Positions 1 through 7,722 of a stretch of DNA of 14,192 nucleotides are shown here, one piece after another. The position numbers and the translations under genes were made by a program. Under the pieces are notes generated by a model. That model did not search any database. It was not told the origin of the DNA and saw nothing but the letters and a program-made list of their open reading frames with translations. The stretch comes from Sphingobacteriales bacterium (lineage in GTDB: Bacteria; Bacteroidota; Bacteroidia; Chitinophagales; Chitinophagaceae), in NCBI GenBank assembly GCA_947463665.1, contig CANHUD010000033.1:1-14192 (forward strand), in the 5' to 3' direction. Position 1 is the stretch's first letter; each line of letters begins with the position of its first letter.

Positions 1-2625
1 GACGATACTGCCCGAAACCACCTCCTGGAGCGATTCCCGGCCCTTCACTTTTTTGGCATCGCGGTGATCACCCCCTATTACCTGCGCATCTTCCATGCCA
101 TGGCAGCGTTCATGAAGATGCATTTTTACCTGATCAATCCCGCGCCGGAAGATTACTGGCTGGAAGACAAATCAGAAAAACAGATCGCCCGGCTCCAAAA
201 CCGGAACGTAGCCACCAACATACGTGCCGGTAATGACCTCCTGCTCAACCTCGGACGGGTCACGAAAGAATCTTTCCAGCTGCTGCTCGAACAGGATGAT
301 TTCGTGAATAACTACGAAGTGCTCCAGAGCCATCCGGCTGTAGAGCCACAAAAACTGCTGGCCAAAATTCAGTCGGATATTCACCAGAATAAAAGCATGG
401 AAGAACGTGCACCTGTATATGAAGCAGATCTGAATGACGGTTCCATTACGCTGAACGGCTGTTACACACCCGTTCGAGAAGTAGAAACACTGTACAACTA
501 TCTGGTGGATCTGGTGGACCGGTCGGCCCAAAAACCATCCCCCAGAGATATACTGGTGCTGGTAACCGATATCGATCTGTACGCTCCCTATATCAAAGCC
601 GTATTTAAACACGCCCCCTACCGGTTTCCATTCACCATTGCTGACGAGACCATCACCGCGGAGAACAATCTGTTCACGGCCCTTCAGGAAATCCTTCAGC
701 TGGATGCACAGTTCTTCAAAGCGGAAGAAGTACTGGGACTGCTCGATTCCCCCTATATCCGCCGCCGGTTTCAGATCGAAGATCTGCAGGAGATCCGAAC
801 AGCGGTTCGGCAGGCAGGCATCCGCTACCATATGAATGGACGGGAGGAAGACGAAACTCGCTACGTTAGCTGGAACTATGGCCTGAAGAAGATCCTCTAC
901 GGCATCTGTATGAGCGGAGAGGAAACGTACGATGAAGGCAGGGAAACACTGATCCCAATGGATACTGCCGAAGGGAGTGGCGCCATTGAACGCGTTCATC
1001 TACTGCACTTCCTGCAGCAGCTGCAAGACAAGCTCATAAAACGTGAACAGTCACGCACCATACAGGGCTGGGCCGACTATCTGAAAGAGGTACTGGAAGA
1101 TCTCGTATTCGCTTCCGGTGAAGAAGAAGACGAAGATTATGGCACGTTCCTCCAGCTGATCGACCAACTCATGGAACTGCAGGGAGCAGATGACCTACAG
1201 GTAAGTTTTGACGTATTCCGACACAGCTTTCTGCATAAACTGCAGCAGGAAAGCAGAGCCGCAGCCTTTGCCGGTGCCGGCATCACGTTCTGCTCCATGG
1301 TGCCCATGCGCAGCATCCCCTATAAAGTAGTTGCCCTGCTGGGTATGAACTTCGACAAGTTCCCAAGGAAAGACAGTCCGCTCAGCTTCAGCCTGCTCAG
1401 CAAAGAACGCAAACCCGGCGACCGGAATGTGAAGGACAATGACAAACACCTGTTCCTTGAAACCCTGCTGTCTGCCGAAGATAAACTCTACATCAGCTAC
1501 ATCGCCCGGGACCCCAAAGACGGTAGCGAACTTCCGCCTTCTTCCCTGGTGGATGAATGCATTGACTACGTAGCCAGAGGGCTGAACATGGATACCGATG
1601 CCCTGCGGAAAAAATGGATCACACTCCACCCGTTGCACGGCTTTAGCCGAAAATATTTCGTGCAGGATGGACCGAAGAACTACCTCAGCGAAGACCGCTA
1701 CAGAAGCGGACGCATGGCCGGTCAGGATCCTGCCTGGACACCCCGCAGCTTTGATTTTTCCATAGTTGAAGTCGATCAGCTTACCGATTTTTTCCGTAAC
1801 CCTGCTAAAACCTTTCTGAACAAACAACTGGATGTGTATTACCGTGTTGAGGACATCCTGCTGCCTGATCAGGAAATCTTCGAACTGGATAACCTCCAAC
1901 GATTTACCGTCCAGAAAGACCTGATGCTGGCAGATGAACAGGATGTGGATACATACATTCACCAAAAAAAGGCAAAAGCAGCCATTCCGCTGCACAACAT
2001 GGGAAAAGCCGCTGTAAAAGCCGCCTATCAGGGATCGCTGGATCTGCGCGACCAGATCCGGAATGTGATCAATGGTCAGCCCGCCACAGCGATTGATATC
2101 GAAATGAGCGTGGGTGATACTATGCTCAGAGGAAAAATCGGTCCCGTCTATGGCAACCGATTCATCAGCATCTGTAATTCCGGTAACCGAATGCCTCCCT
2201 TACTGGCCGATTACATCCGCTATCTGGCCCTGATTGCATCCGGACAAGCCCTAGACTTCATCTTCCTGGCCAAAGGCATACAGCCGTCCCGTATCCGAAA
2301 CGGAAGCATTACTCCGGAAGATGCACAGGAAACACTGGCAAAACTGCTGGAATATTACAAGAATGGGCACCAGAGCTATTTCCCGTTCTGGCCGGTGCTG
2401 GCAAAAGAAAATTTCAAACTGCTGGGAAGAGGATGGGATTATTTCTTTGACCAGTATGAAGATGCCAAAGAAAATGAAATGAATTTCGATTTTGAAAACG
2501 AATACCTGGACCGTGCTGTTGCGGATGGAATCTTTGATGAAGACAGGTTTGAAGAATTGCACAGAAACGTGAAAGAGATCATAGAACCCATCCAGAAACG
2601 AATGCCCATTCCCTTTAAAAAATAA
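1..2625 (+). CDS. recC: Exodeoxyribonuclease V gamma subunit RecC, 5'-truncated by window edge
   Basis: The frame is open from base 1, so the GTG at 64 is not the true start. About 874 residues are visible and roughly 200 N-terminal ones are missing, judged against E. coli RecC (about 1120 residues). Numbering codons from base 1, three RecC landmarks are clear: HFFGIAVITPYYL (residues 16-28), matching the RecC segment FGISALPPVYL; MVPMRSIPYKVVALLGMN (433-450), almost identical to the RecC signature; and FFRNPAKTF (597-605), in the C-terminal nuclease-like fold. In the family, RecC is a scaffold with inactivated helicase and nuclease folds; it holds RecB and RecD, splits the duplex and scans for Chi. 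The product is cytoplasmic. recB follows after 14 bases, so the two are co-transcribed. The long antisense frames inside this gene show no protein-family features. Confidence 0.95.
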   Translation, partial: DDTARNHLLERFPALHFFGIAVITPYYLRIFHAMAAFMKMHFYLINPAPEDYWLEDKSEKQIARLQNRNVATNIRAGNDLLLNLGRVTKESFQLLLEQDDFVNNYEVLQSHPAVEPQKLLAKIQSDIHQNKSMEERAPVYEADLNDGSITLNGCYTPVREVETLYNYLVDLVDRSAQKPSPRDILVLVTDIDLYAPYIKAVFKHAPYRFPFTIADETITAENNLFTALQEILQLDAQFFKAEEVLGLLDSPYIRRRFQIEDLQEIRTAVRQAGIRYHMNGREEDETRYVSWNYGLKKILYGICMSGEETYDEGRETLIPMDTAEGSGAIERVHLLHFLQQLQDKLIKREQSRTIQGWADYLKEVLEDLVFASGEEEDEDYGTFLQLIDQLMELQGADDLQVSFDVFRHSFLHKLQQESRAAAFAGAGITFCSMVPMRSIPYKVVALLGMNFDKFPRKDSPLSFSLLSKERKPGDRNVKDNDKHLFLETLLSAEDKLYISYIARDPKDGSELPPSSLVDECIDYVARGLNMDTDALRKKWITLHPLHGFSRKYFVQDGPKNYLSEDRYRSGRMAGQDPAWTPRSFDFSIVEVDQLTDFFRNPAKTFLNKQLDVYYRVEDILLPDQEIFELDNLQRFTVQKDLMLADEQDVDTYIHQKKAKAAIPLHNMGKAAVKAAYQGSLDLRDQIRNVINGQPATAIDIEMSVGDTMLRGKIGPVYGNRFISICNSGNRMPPLLADYIRYLALIASGQALDFIFLAKGIQPSRIRNGSITPEDAQETLAKLLEYYKNGHQSYFPFWPVLAKENFKLLGRGWDYFFDQYEDAKENEMNFDFENEYLDRAVADGIFDEDRFEELHRNVKEIIEPIQKRMPIPFKK

Positions 2626-2639
2626 AATCGCCTGACACC

Positions 2640-5600
2640 ATGCCATTCAACGCAACAACTGTAACTCTTGAAGATAGTAACCTCATCGAAGCCAGTGCCG
2701 GAACCGGTAAAACCTATTCCATCGCCATCATGGTGCTGCGGCTGGTCGTAGAAAAAAACATCGAGATCCGAAAGATCCTGATGGTGACCTTTACCCGCGC
2801 CGCTGTAGCCGAACTGGAATTACGTGTCCGCGCCTTTATCCGCCTCGGCCTGAAAGTAGCCCGGGAAGAAACCATACAGGACGACACGATCAGAGACATC
2901 GTGAAGGGGCAGATTGATATTGAAGGCAGGGAAGTAATTCTGGAGCGACTCAAACAGGCAGAGCTCTTGCTGGATGAAACCTCCGTGCTCACGATCCATA
3001 GTTTCTGTCAGAAAGTACTCACCGAATACTCGTTTGAAACACAACAGCTGTTCCGTGCAGAATCCATCAGTCCGGATGCCTTCAGCATCATGGTGGAAGA
3101 CCAGTTCAATGAATACTGGCGGAAAAACATCACTACGCTGGAAGAAGAGCTCCTCTTACAGCTGCTGGGGAATGGATTCAAACGGGAAGACGTCCTTAAA
3201 CTGATCAAAGACGGACTGAGCGGGAAAATTCCGACTGTCCCGAACGATCTGCCTGTCGATTTTCTGAGCAATGCCTATCTTCAAAGGTTAGTAAATGGGT
3301 TTGAAGAAACGCAGCGTCAGATAAATGTTCTGCGCGATGAATTACTGGCAGAATTGGAAAGCATTCCGGATTTGCCGGGTCTGATCGCAGGTAATAACCA
3401 ATTTGCAAAAAATGCTTACGGAGAACTGACAGACAAGGAATCCATTCCTCTTCTTTTTCAGGCTATTATTACCAATAAAGATGCCGCATACACTAAAAAA
3501 TGCTTTGGAGAACCATTCATTACCAAAGTGAACGGCATGCTTGATCTACAGGCTCAGATTGAAACCGATTTCAAACGATTCATCGCCCAGATAGCCGTTC
3601 ATGCCTACCGCTATGTGAACGGTCAATTACTACAGGGAAAACTGCAAAGTGGTGATATCACCTTTGATGATATGATCCTGATGGTAAGTAAGGCACTGGA
3701 CCAGGCTGAAAATCAGGAACGGCTGAAAAGGGAACTGAACCTGAAATACCAGGCTGTGTTCATCGATGAGTTTCAGGATACGGATAGGGAACAGTACAAG
3801 ATTTTTCACACGCTTTTCGGATCATCGGCCATCCTCTTCTTCATCGGGGATCCCAAGCAGTCGATCTACGGCTGGCGAAAAGCGGATATGGCCACCTATT
3901 TCCTTGCCAGCAGGCAGGTACGTGTACAGCCGATTCATACCATGAATGTGAACTTCCGTTCCTCAGCCGCCTTCATCAAGGCCATGAACGAGTTCTTCCT
4001 GCCGGTAGCCGGTTTCGATACCTTCCACTACCAGCAGGCCGCTGATGCCATTACCTATGTTCCGGTTGAATCACCGGCCAACAACACAAAAGGACAACTC
4101 CTGAGAAACGGAGTGCCACCCCAGCCGTTGCTGATCTCTAATCACCAGAATAAAAAAGAGATCGGAAGAGGATTTCGTGATCTGATAAGAAACCTGCTCT
4201 TCTCCGGAGAATATGAAATCGAAAAGAATGGAGAACGCAATCCGGTAAAGCCTTCGGATATCGGGGTACTCGTGCGCAAGAACAATGAAGCCAAAGCCAT
4301 AAAAAATATCCTGTCGTCCATGGGCGTGGCCTGTGTAACCATTGATGATAGTAAACTGTTCCGCTCCATAGAAGCAACCGAATTGTCTTACATCCTGATG
4401 GCAGTTTATGAACCCACCAGAGGAAACATTAACCGGGCACTGCTGACCCGCATCGCCGGCTATTCCCCGGAAACCGTGCAACGATTGCATGCAGAAGAAC
4501 TAACCGAGCAATTCAGAGGGTATCAGGAAGTCTGGAAAAAAGACGGCGTATATGTGATGCTGCGGCAATTTCTTTCGGATTTCAACCTCAGTGAAAAATT
4601 CTACGATGCCGGGCTTGACAATCCCGAACGTATGGTAGCCAATGTGCTGCAACTGGTGGAGATCATCCACAAGATGGCAGAAAAAAAGAACTACGATCCG
4701 CAACACCAGATCCAGTGGCTGAAAAAAGGCATCGATGGTGAAGTACGGGAAGGAGATGAATACCAGCAGCGGCTGGATCGGGATGAAAATGCTGTGAAGA
4801 TCGTAACTGTCCACAAATCTAAAGGACTGGAGTACAACATCGTGATTGCACCGTATCTGGATTTGACATCGGACATACCCAAAATGGCCAAAAGCTTCAG
4901 TTACCGGGATCCGGCCTCCGGAGAATACCGGGTGGTGAATAAAGACATTGCTACTGATGATGAAAAAGGATGGTATCAAACACAGACCGAACAGGAAAAC
5001 CGCCGACTCTTATATGTAGCAGTCACCCGTGCCCGTTACCAGTGCTTTCTGATGGCCAGTACCTATTACAATGATCCGGCGAAATCAGCACTCGCCTGTT
5101 TCCGACTGACCATTGAACAGGTGAAAAACGAAAACCCTGCAGCATTGCCGCACATCGGCATCTGGGAAATTCCTCAGGCAGCAGGTGGCATCATACGCAT
5201 GGTGGAAGAACAGCCACAACGTACCTATGCTGTGGCTAACTCCTTCGCGCTCACACAGGAAAACTGGCGAAAATCCAGCTTTACGTCCCTGAGTCCGGAA
5301 CATAGCACGGTTCCTTCACCCAGATATGAAGGTCTGTCGGAAGAAGCCTATGACCGCTTTGTATTCCGGGATCTTCGGAAAGGTGCCCAAACCGGAAATC
5401 TGCTGCACTATATTTTTGAAAACATTTCGTTCACCGATAATCGGCATTGGGCGGAGGTTGTTCAAAAAGCAGTACTCCGCCTGTCTCCCGGTAAACCTGC
5501 GGATTTCCTGAGCAATCTGGAAAAATTCGTCAGTGAAGTGCTGGGCGTTACGCTTCCGCTGGATGGTGGCTTTAGGCTCAACCAGATTGCAAATGAAGAC

Positions 5601-6065
5601 CGGCTGACGGAACTGGAGTTTGATTTTCCGCTGATCAATATGCAGCCTGCCCTTCTGGAAGCACTTGGCACTTCAGATGCACCGCTGTTCGTGAGAGGAA
5701 GAGAAGAAATGCAGGGACTAATGACCGGAAAAATCGACCTGTTCTTCCGGCACGGAGGGAAGTTTTATCTGCTCGACTGGAAATCGAATTATCTCGGTGA
5801 AAAAACATCCGATTATGAACGAAACCAGATGCAGGAAGCGATGAATGAGAACAACTATCACCTGCAATACCACATCTATACCGTAGCTGCCGTGAAGTAT
5901 TTGTCGCAACGTATGCCGGATTTCGATTACGAAAAACATTTCGGCGGTGTATGCTACCTGTTTGTCCGCGGCGTCAGAAAAGAACAGTCAACCGGAATTT
6001 ATCTGGCCAGACCTTCCTGGAATACCATTCAGCAATTGAATGAACTGCTGAATGGAAAACACTAA
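2640..6065 (+). CDS. recB: Exodeoxyribonuclease V beta subunit RecB (UvrD-type helicase plus nuclease)
   Basis: A complete 1141-residue protein, close to the 1180 of E. coli RecB. It is the 3'-5' motor and the only nuclease of RecBCD, acting on double-strand DNA ends. Superfamily 1A helicase motifs appear in order: Walker A AGTGKT (20-25), Walker B DEFQDT (376-381), GDPKQSIYGWRKAD (403-416), NFRSS (438-442), VTVHKSKGLEY (722-732) and LLYVAVTRAR (790-799). The C-terminal nuclease domain has the RecB set: GNLLH with H923, GKIDLFF with D1033, and LLDWKSNYLG with D1046 and K1048. These match E. coli H956, D1067, D1080 and K1082, so both activities should be intact. The ATG at 2640 lies 14 bases after the recC stop with no clear Shine-Dalgarno, usual for Bacteroidota, and sits 17 residues ahead of the Walker A region as expected. 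No recD follows; the next gene is convergent. Confidence 0.97.
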   Translation: MPFNATTVTLEDSNLIEASAGTGKTYSIAIMVLRLVVEKNIEIRKILMVTFTRAAVAELELRVRAFIRLGLKVAREETIQDDTIRDIVKGQIDIEGREVILERLKQAELLLDETSVLTIHSFCQKVLTEYSFETQQLFRAESISPDAFSIMVEDQFNEYWRKNITTLEEELLLQLLGNGFKREDVLKLIKDGLSGKIPTVPNDLPVDFLSNAYLQRLVNGFEETQRQINVLRDELLAELESIPDLPGLIAGNNQFAKNAYGELTDKESIPLLFQAIITNKDAAYTKKCFGEPFITKVNGMLDLQAQIETDFKRFIAQIAVHAYRYVNGQLLQGKLQSGDITFDDMILMVSKALDQAENQERLKRELNLKYQAVFIDEFQDTDREQYKIFHTLFGSSAILFFIGDPKQSIYGWRKADMATYFLASRQVRVQPIHTMNVNFRSSAAFIKAMNEFFLPVAGFDTFHYQQAADAITYVPVESPANNTKGQLLRNGVPPQPLLISNHQNKKEIGRGFRDLIRNLLFSGEYEIEKNGERNPVKPSDIGVLVRKNNEAKAIKNILSSMGVACVTIDDSKLFRSIEATELSYILMAVYEPTRGNINRALLTRIAGYSPETVQRLHAEELTEQFRGYQEVWKKDGVYVMLRQFLSDFNLSEKFYDAGLDNPERMVANVLQLVEIIHKMAEKKNYDPQHQIQWLKKGIDGEVREGDEYQQRLDRDENAVKIVTVHKSKGLEYNIVIAPYLDLTSDIPKMAKSFSYRDPASGEYRVVNKDIATDDEKGWYQTQTEQENRRLLYVAVTRARYQCFLMASTYYNDPAKSALACFRLTIEQVKNENPAALPHIGIWEIPQAAGGIIRMVEEQPQRTYAVANSFALTQENWRKSSFTSLSPEHSTVPSPRYEGLSEEAYDRFVFRDLRKGAQTGNLLHYIFENISFTDNRHWAEVVQKAVLRLSPGKPADFLSNLEKFVSEVLGVTLPLDGGFRLNQIANEDRLTELEFDFPLINMQPALLEALGTSDAPLFVRGREEMQGLMTGKIDLFFRHGGKFYLLDWKSNYLGEKTSDYERNQMQEAMNENNYHLQYHIYTVAAVKYLSQRMPDFDYEKHFGGVCYLFVRGVRKEQSTGIYLARPSWNTIQQLNELLNGKH

Positions 6066-6081
6066 CCTGATTGGATGACTG
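6066..6081. other. Convergent gene junction without visible terminator
   Basis: Only 16 bases separate the recB stop from the stop of the opposing lipoprotein gene. A short palindrome TGACTGTCA (about 6076-6084) and a weak 4-bp stem GTTA-AAG-TAAC just to its right are the only inverted repeats I see. Neither is GC-rich or followed by a T run. The two transcription units may therefore overlap antisense at their 3' ends, or end by a means not visible here. Confidence 0.5.
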
Positions 6082-7707
6082 TCACCAGCGGTAGTTAAAG
6101 TAACGGACAGCTGACCAGTCGCCACTGTTGGAAGTGGAAAGCGCCCGTACCCGCCAGTACCAGATGCCATTCCCACTGGAAGATGGTGCGTTCAGACAGG
6201 CATTGGCAACCGCTGTAGTGTGAACATTCACACGGGTAGTCGAGGGATAGGAGGATGAGCCGCAAACGGACATAGTGGAGGTTGTTAATGCAAAATTAGC
6301 ATCCCTGCTCAGCTGTAGCTCATAAGAAGTAGCACCGGAAACAGCCTGCCAGGTAAAGCTGAGATAGCAGCAGGCTACATTGGCATTAATAGCCGGTGTG
6401 GATAGTATCGGAATGTCCAGTCGGGTATTCGCTGTACGCTCCATTCCATAACCTATGATGCCCCCTGCATTCTGTGCATAGGCCCGATAGAAGATGGTTC
6501 TGTTAGACGGAAGATTGATCAGTTGTGTCACAAAATTACCCGTTCCACTGCCACTGGGCACAACCGTTCCATTTCCAATGGCTGGTGCAGATGTAACCGA
6601 CCATACCACACCGCGGGCGGTAACAGGTGCCCCACCATCATCCACTACTGTTCCTCCGGCTGTAAAAGCGGAAGCGGTTGGCGAAGAAGCAGAGGCGGTT
6701 GTAACCGTAGGCGGATCCGGTGGCAGCGTAGTAAACGAAACGGTAGCAGCAGAAGAACCTTCACCGGCAGCATTTACGCCATAGGCCCGAATATAATACG
6801 TTGTATTTGACTGTAGTCCTGTAATCGACCGGGTAAAATTACCCATCAGGTCGCCACTTCCCCAAAAACAGGTGCGGGGACTCATAGTGGGAGATGTGCT
6901 GATGCAAAACCCATACTGGCTTAACATAGCACCACCATTACCAGTAATCGAAGAGGTGGCGATTATACTATTGCGTGTAACCGATGAAACCGTAACGGCA
7001 CCAACTACCGGAACGGCAGGTGCTCCGGTTCGGAAAGAGACAACAGTGCCATAGGCTGTTCCTGCTGAATTACGGGCAAAAGCTCTCACCCAATACGTGG
7101 TATTCGCCATCAGATTGGTAAGAGGAACGGTAAACGAACCAACACCAGACCCAGTAAGAACAGAGCGATTGTCATTGTATTGCGGATTGGTATTCGTAGC
7201 CGACCAGCATACGCCTCTTTCTGTAATCGAACCGCCTCCCGTACTTACAACAGATCCGCTTCCGGTGGCACTAATGCCTGTTATGCCTGTAACGTTTCCT
7301 GTACTTACACCCGGTAGCTGAATGGGCGTTTTGAAACTCTGTTCATTTCCATACACCTCCCCCTGTTCACTGATGCTATATGCCCGAACAAAATAGGTAG
7401 TATTCGGTAACAGGTTTCTCATACGCACCGTAAAACTCCCTTTGCCAGAACCACTGGATGCCCTGGTATCTGCTATCACCGGAGCTTTTGCTGTATCCCA
7501 GCATATTCCCCGCTCCCGGATCACATCTCCGCCATCTTCTGTGATCGTTCCGCCACCCAGCGCTGAATCTGCAGAAATATTATTTACTGCATTCGTGGTA
7601 ATTACAATTTTATTGCTAGCCCCTTTTAAAGGTTCTTTCTCCTCACAGCCATTCCAAAGAATACCCATGCTCAAAAGAAGTACTGATACAGATAACGTTC
7701 TTTTCAT
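6082..7707 (-). CDS. Surface lipoprotein with four tandem Fn3-like repeats and a C-terminal Fn3-like domain
   Basis: The start chosen is the ATG at 7707 (541 residues); a TTG twelve bases upstream would add four residues ahead of the natural signal peptide. The N-terminus is MKRT, a hydrophobic stretch and then LWNGC, giving a signal-peptidase II site with Cys21. The residues after it (EEKE) are acidic and charged, like the export signals that send Bacteroidota lipoproteins to the outer leaflet. Four repeats follow at about 33-127, 133-228, 233-327 and 332-427, each with an (E/A)RG(I/V)(C/V)W-like strand, a GSGxGxFT turn and NTTYxxRAY (102, 202, 301; NRTIFYRAY at 402). The last domain (431-541) is a different Fn3-like type with SYELQLSRDANF and WYWRVRA. 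No catalytic motif or type IX secretion tail is visible. It is the last gene of the minus-strand operon, 15 bases after its predecessor. Binding or adhesion is a guess. Confidence 0.9.
   Translation of the reverse strand: MKRTLSVSVLLLSMGILWNGCEEKEPLKGASNKIVITTNAVNNISADSALGGGTITEDGGDVIRERGICWDTAKAPVIADTRASSGSGKGSFTVRMRNLLPNTTYFVRAYSISEQGEVYGNEQSFKTPIQLPGVSTGNVTGITGISATGSGSVVSTGGGSITERGVCWSATNTNPQYNDNRSVLTGSGVGSFTVPLTNLMANTTYWVRAFARNSAGTAYGTVVSFRTGAPAVPVVGAVTVSSVTRNSIIATSSITGNGGAMLSQYGFCISTSPTMSPRTCFWGSGDLMGNFTRSITGLQSNTTYYIRAYGVNAAGEGSSAATVSFTTLPPDPPTVTTASASSPTASAFTAGGTVVDDGGAPVTARGVVWSVTSAPAIGNGTVVPSGSGTGNFVTQLINLPSNRTIFYRAYAQNAGGIIGYGMERTANTRLDIPILSTPAINANVACCYLSFTWQAVSGATSYELQLSRDANFALTTSTMSVCGSSSYPSTTRVNVHTTAVANACLNAPSSSGNGIWYWRVRALSTSNSGDWSAVRYFNYRW
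6427..7611 (-). repeat. Four tandem ~100-codon protein repeats within the lipoprotein gene
   Basis: The approximate units are 7327-7611, 7024-7311, 6727-7011 and 6427-6714. The NTTY/NRTI motif recurs every 99-101 codons, so the period is very regular. The first two units are most alike (ERGICW and ERGVCW; GSGKGSFT and GSGVGSFT). The third and fourth have drifted (QYGFCI, ARGVVW; GSGDLMGNFT, GSGTGNF). The repeats are clear at the protein level, with no long exact DNA repeats noticed, which suggests old duplications. Confidence 0.85.
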
Positions 7708-7722
7708 GTTCGTCTGCAAATA

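Noticed and set aside
172..999. 275-codon open frame on the minus strand inside recC
   Set aside because: It is the antisense shadow of a well-supported recC. The translation is rich in Phe, Cys, Ile and His with no recognisable domain and no credible start context.
1195..1995. 266-codon open frame on the minus strand inside recC
   Set aside because: It overlaps the most conserved RecC segment (MVPMRSIPYKVV) in antisense. The long opening follows from the codon usage of recC.
6070..6110. Hairpin terminator between recB and the lipoprotein gene
   Set aside because: The possible stems are only 4-5 bp, with no GC-rich stem and no T run.
7708..7719. TTG start at 7719 for the lipoprotein
   Set aside because: It would place four extra residues before a normal MKRT signal peptide; the ATG at 7707 is simpler.
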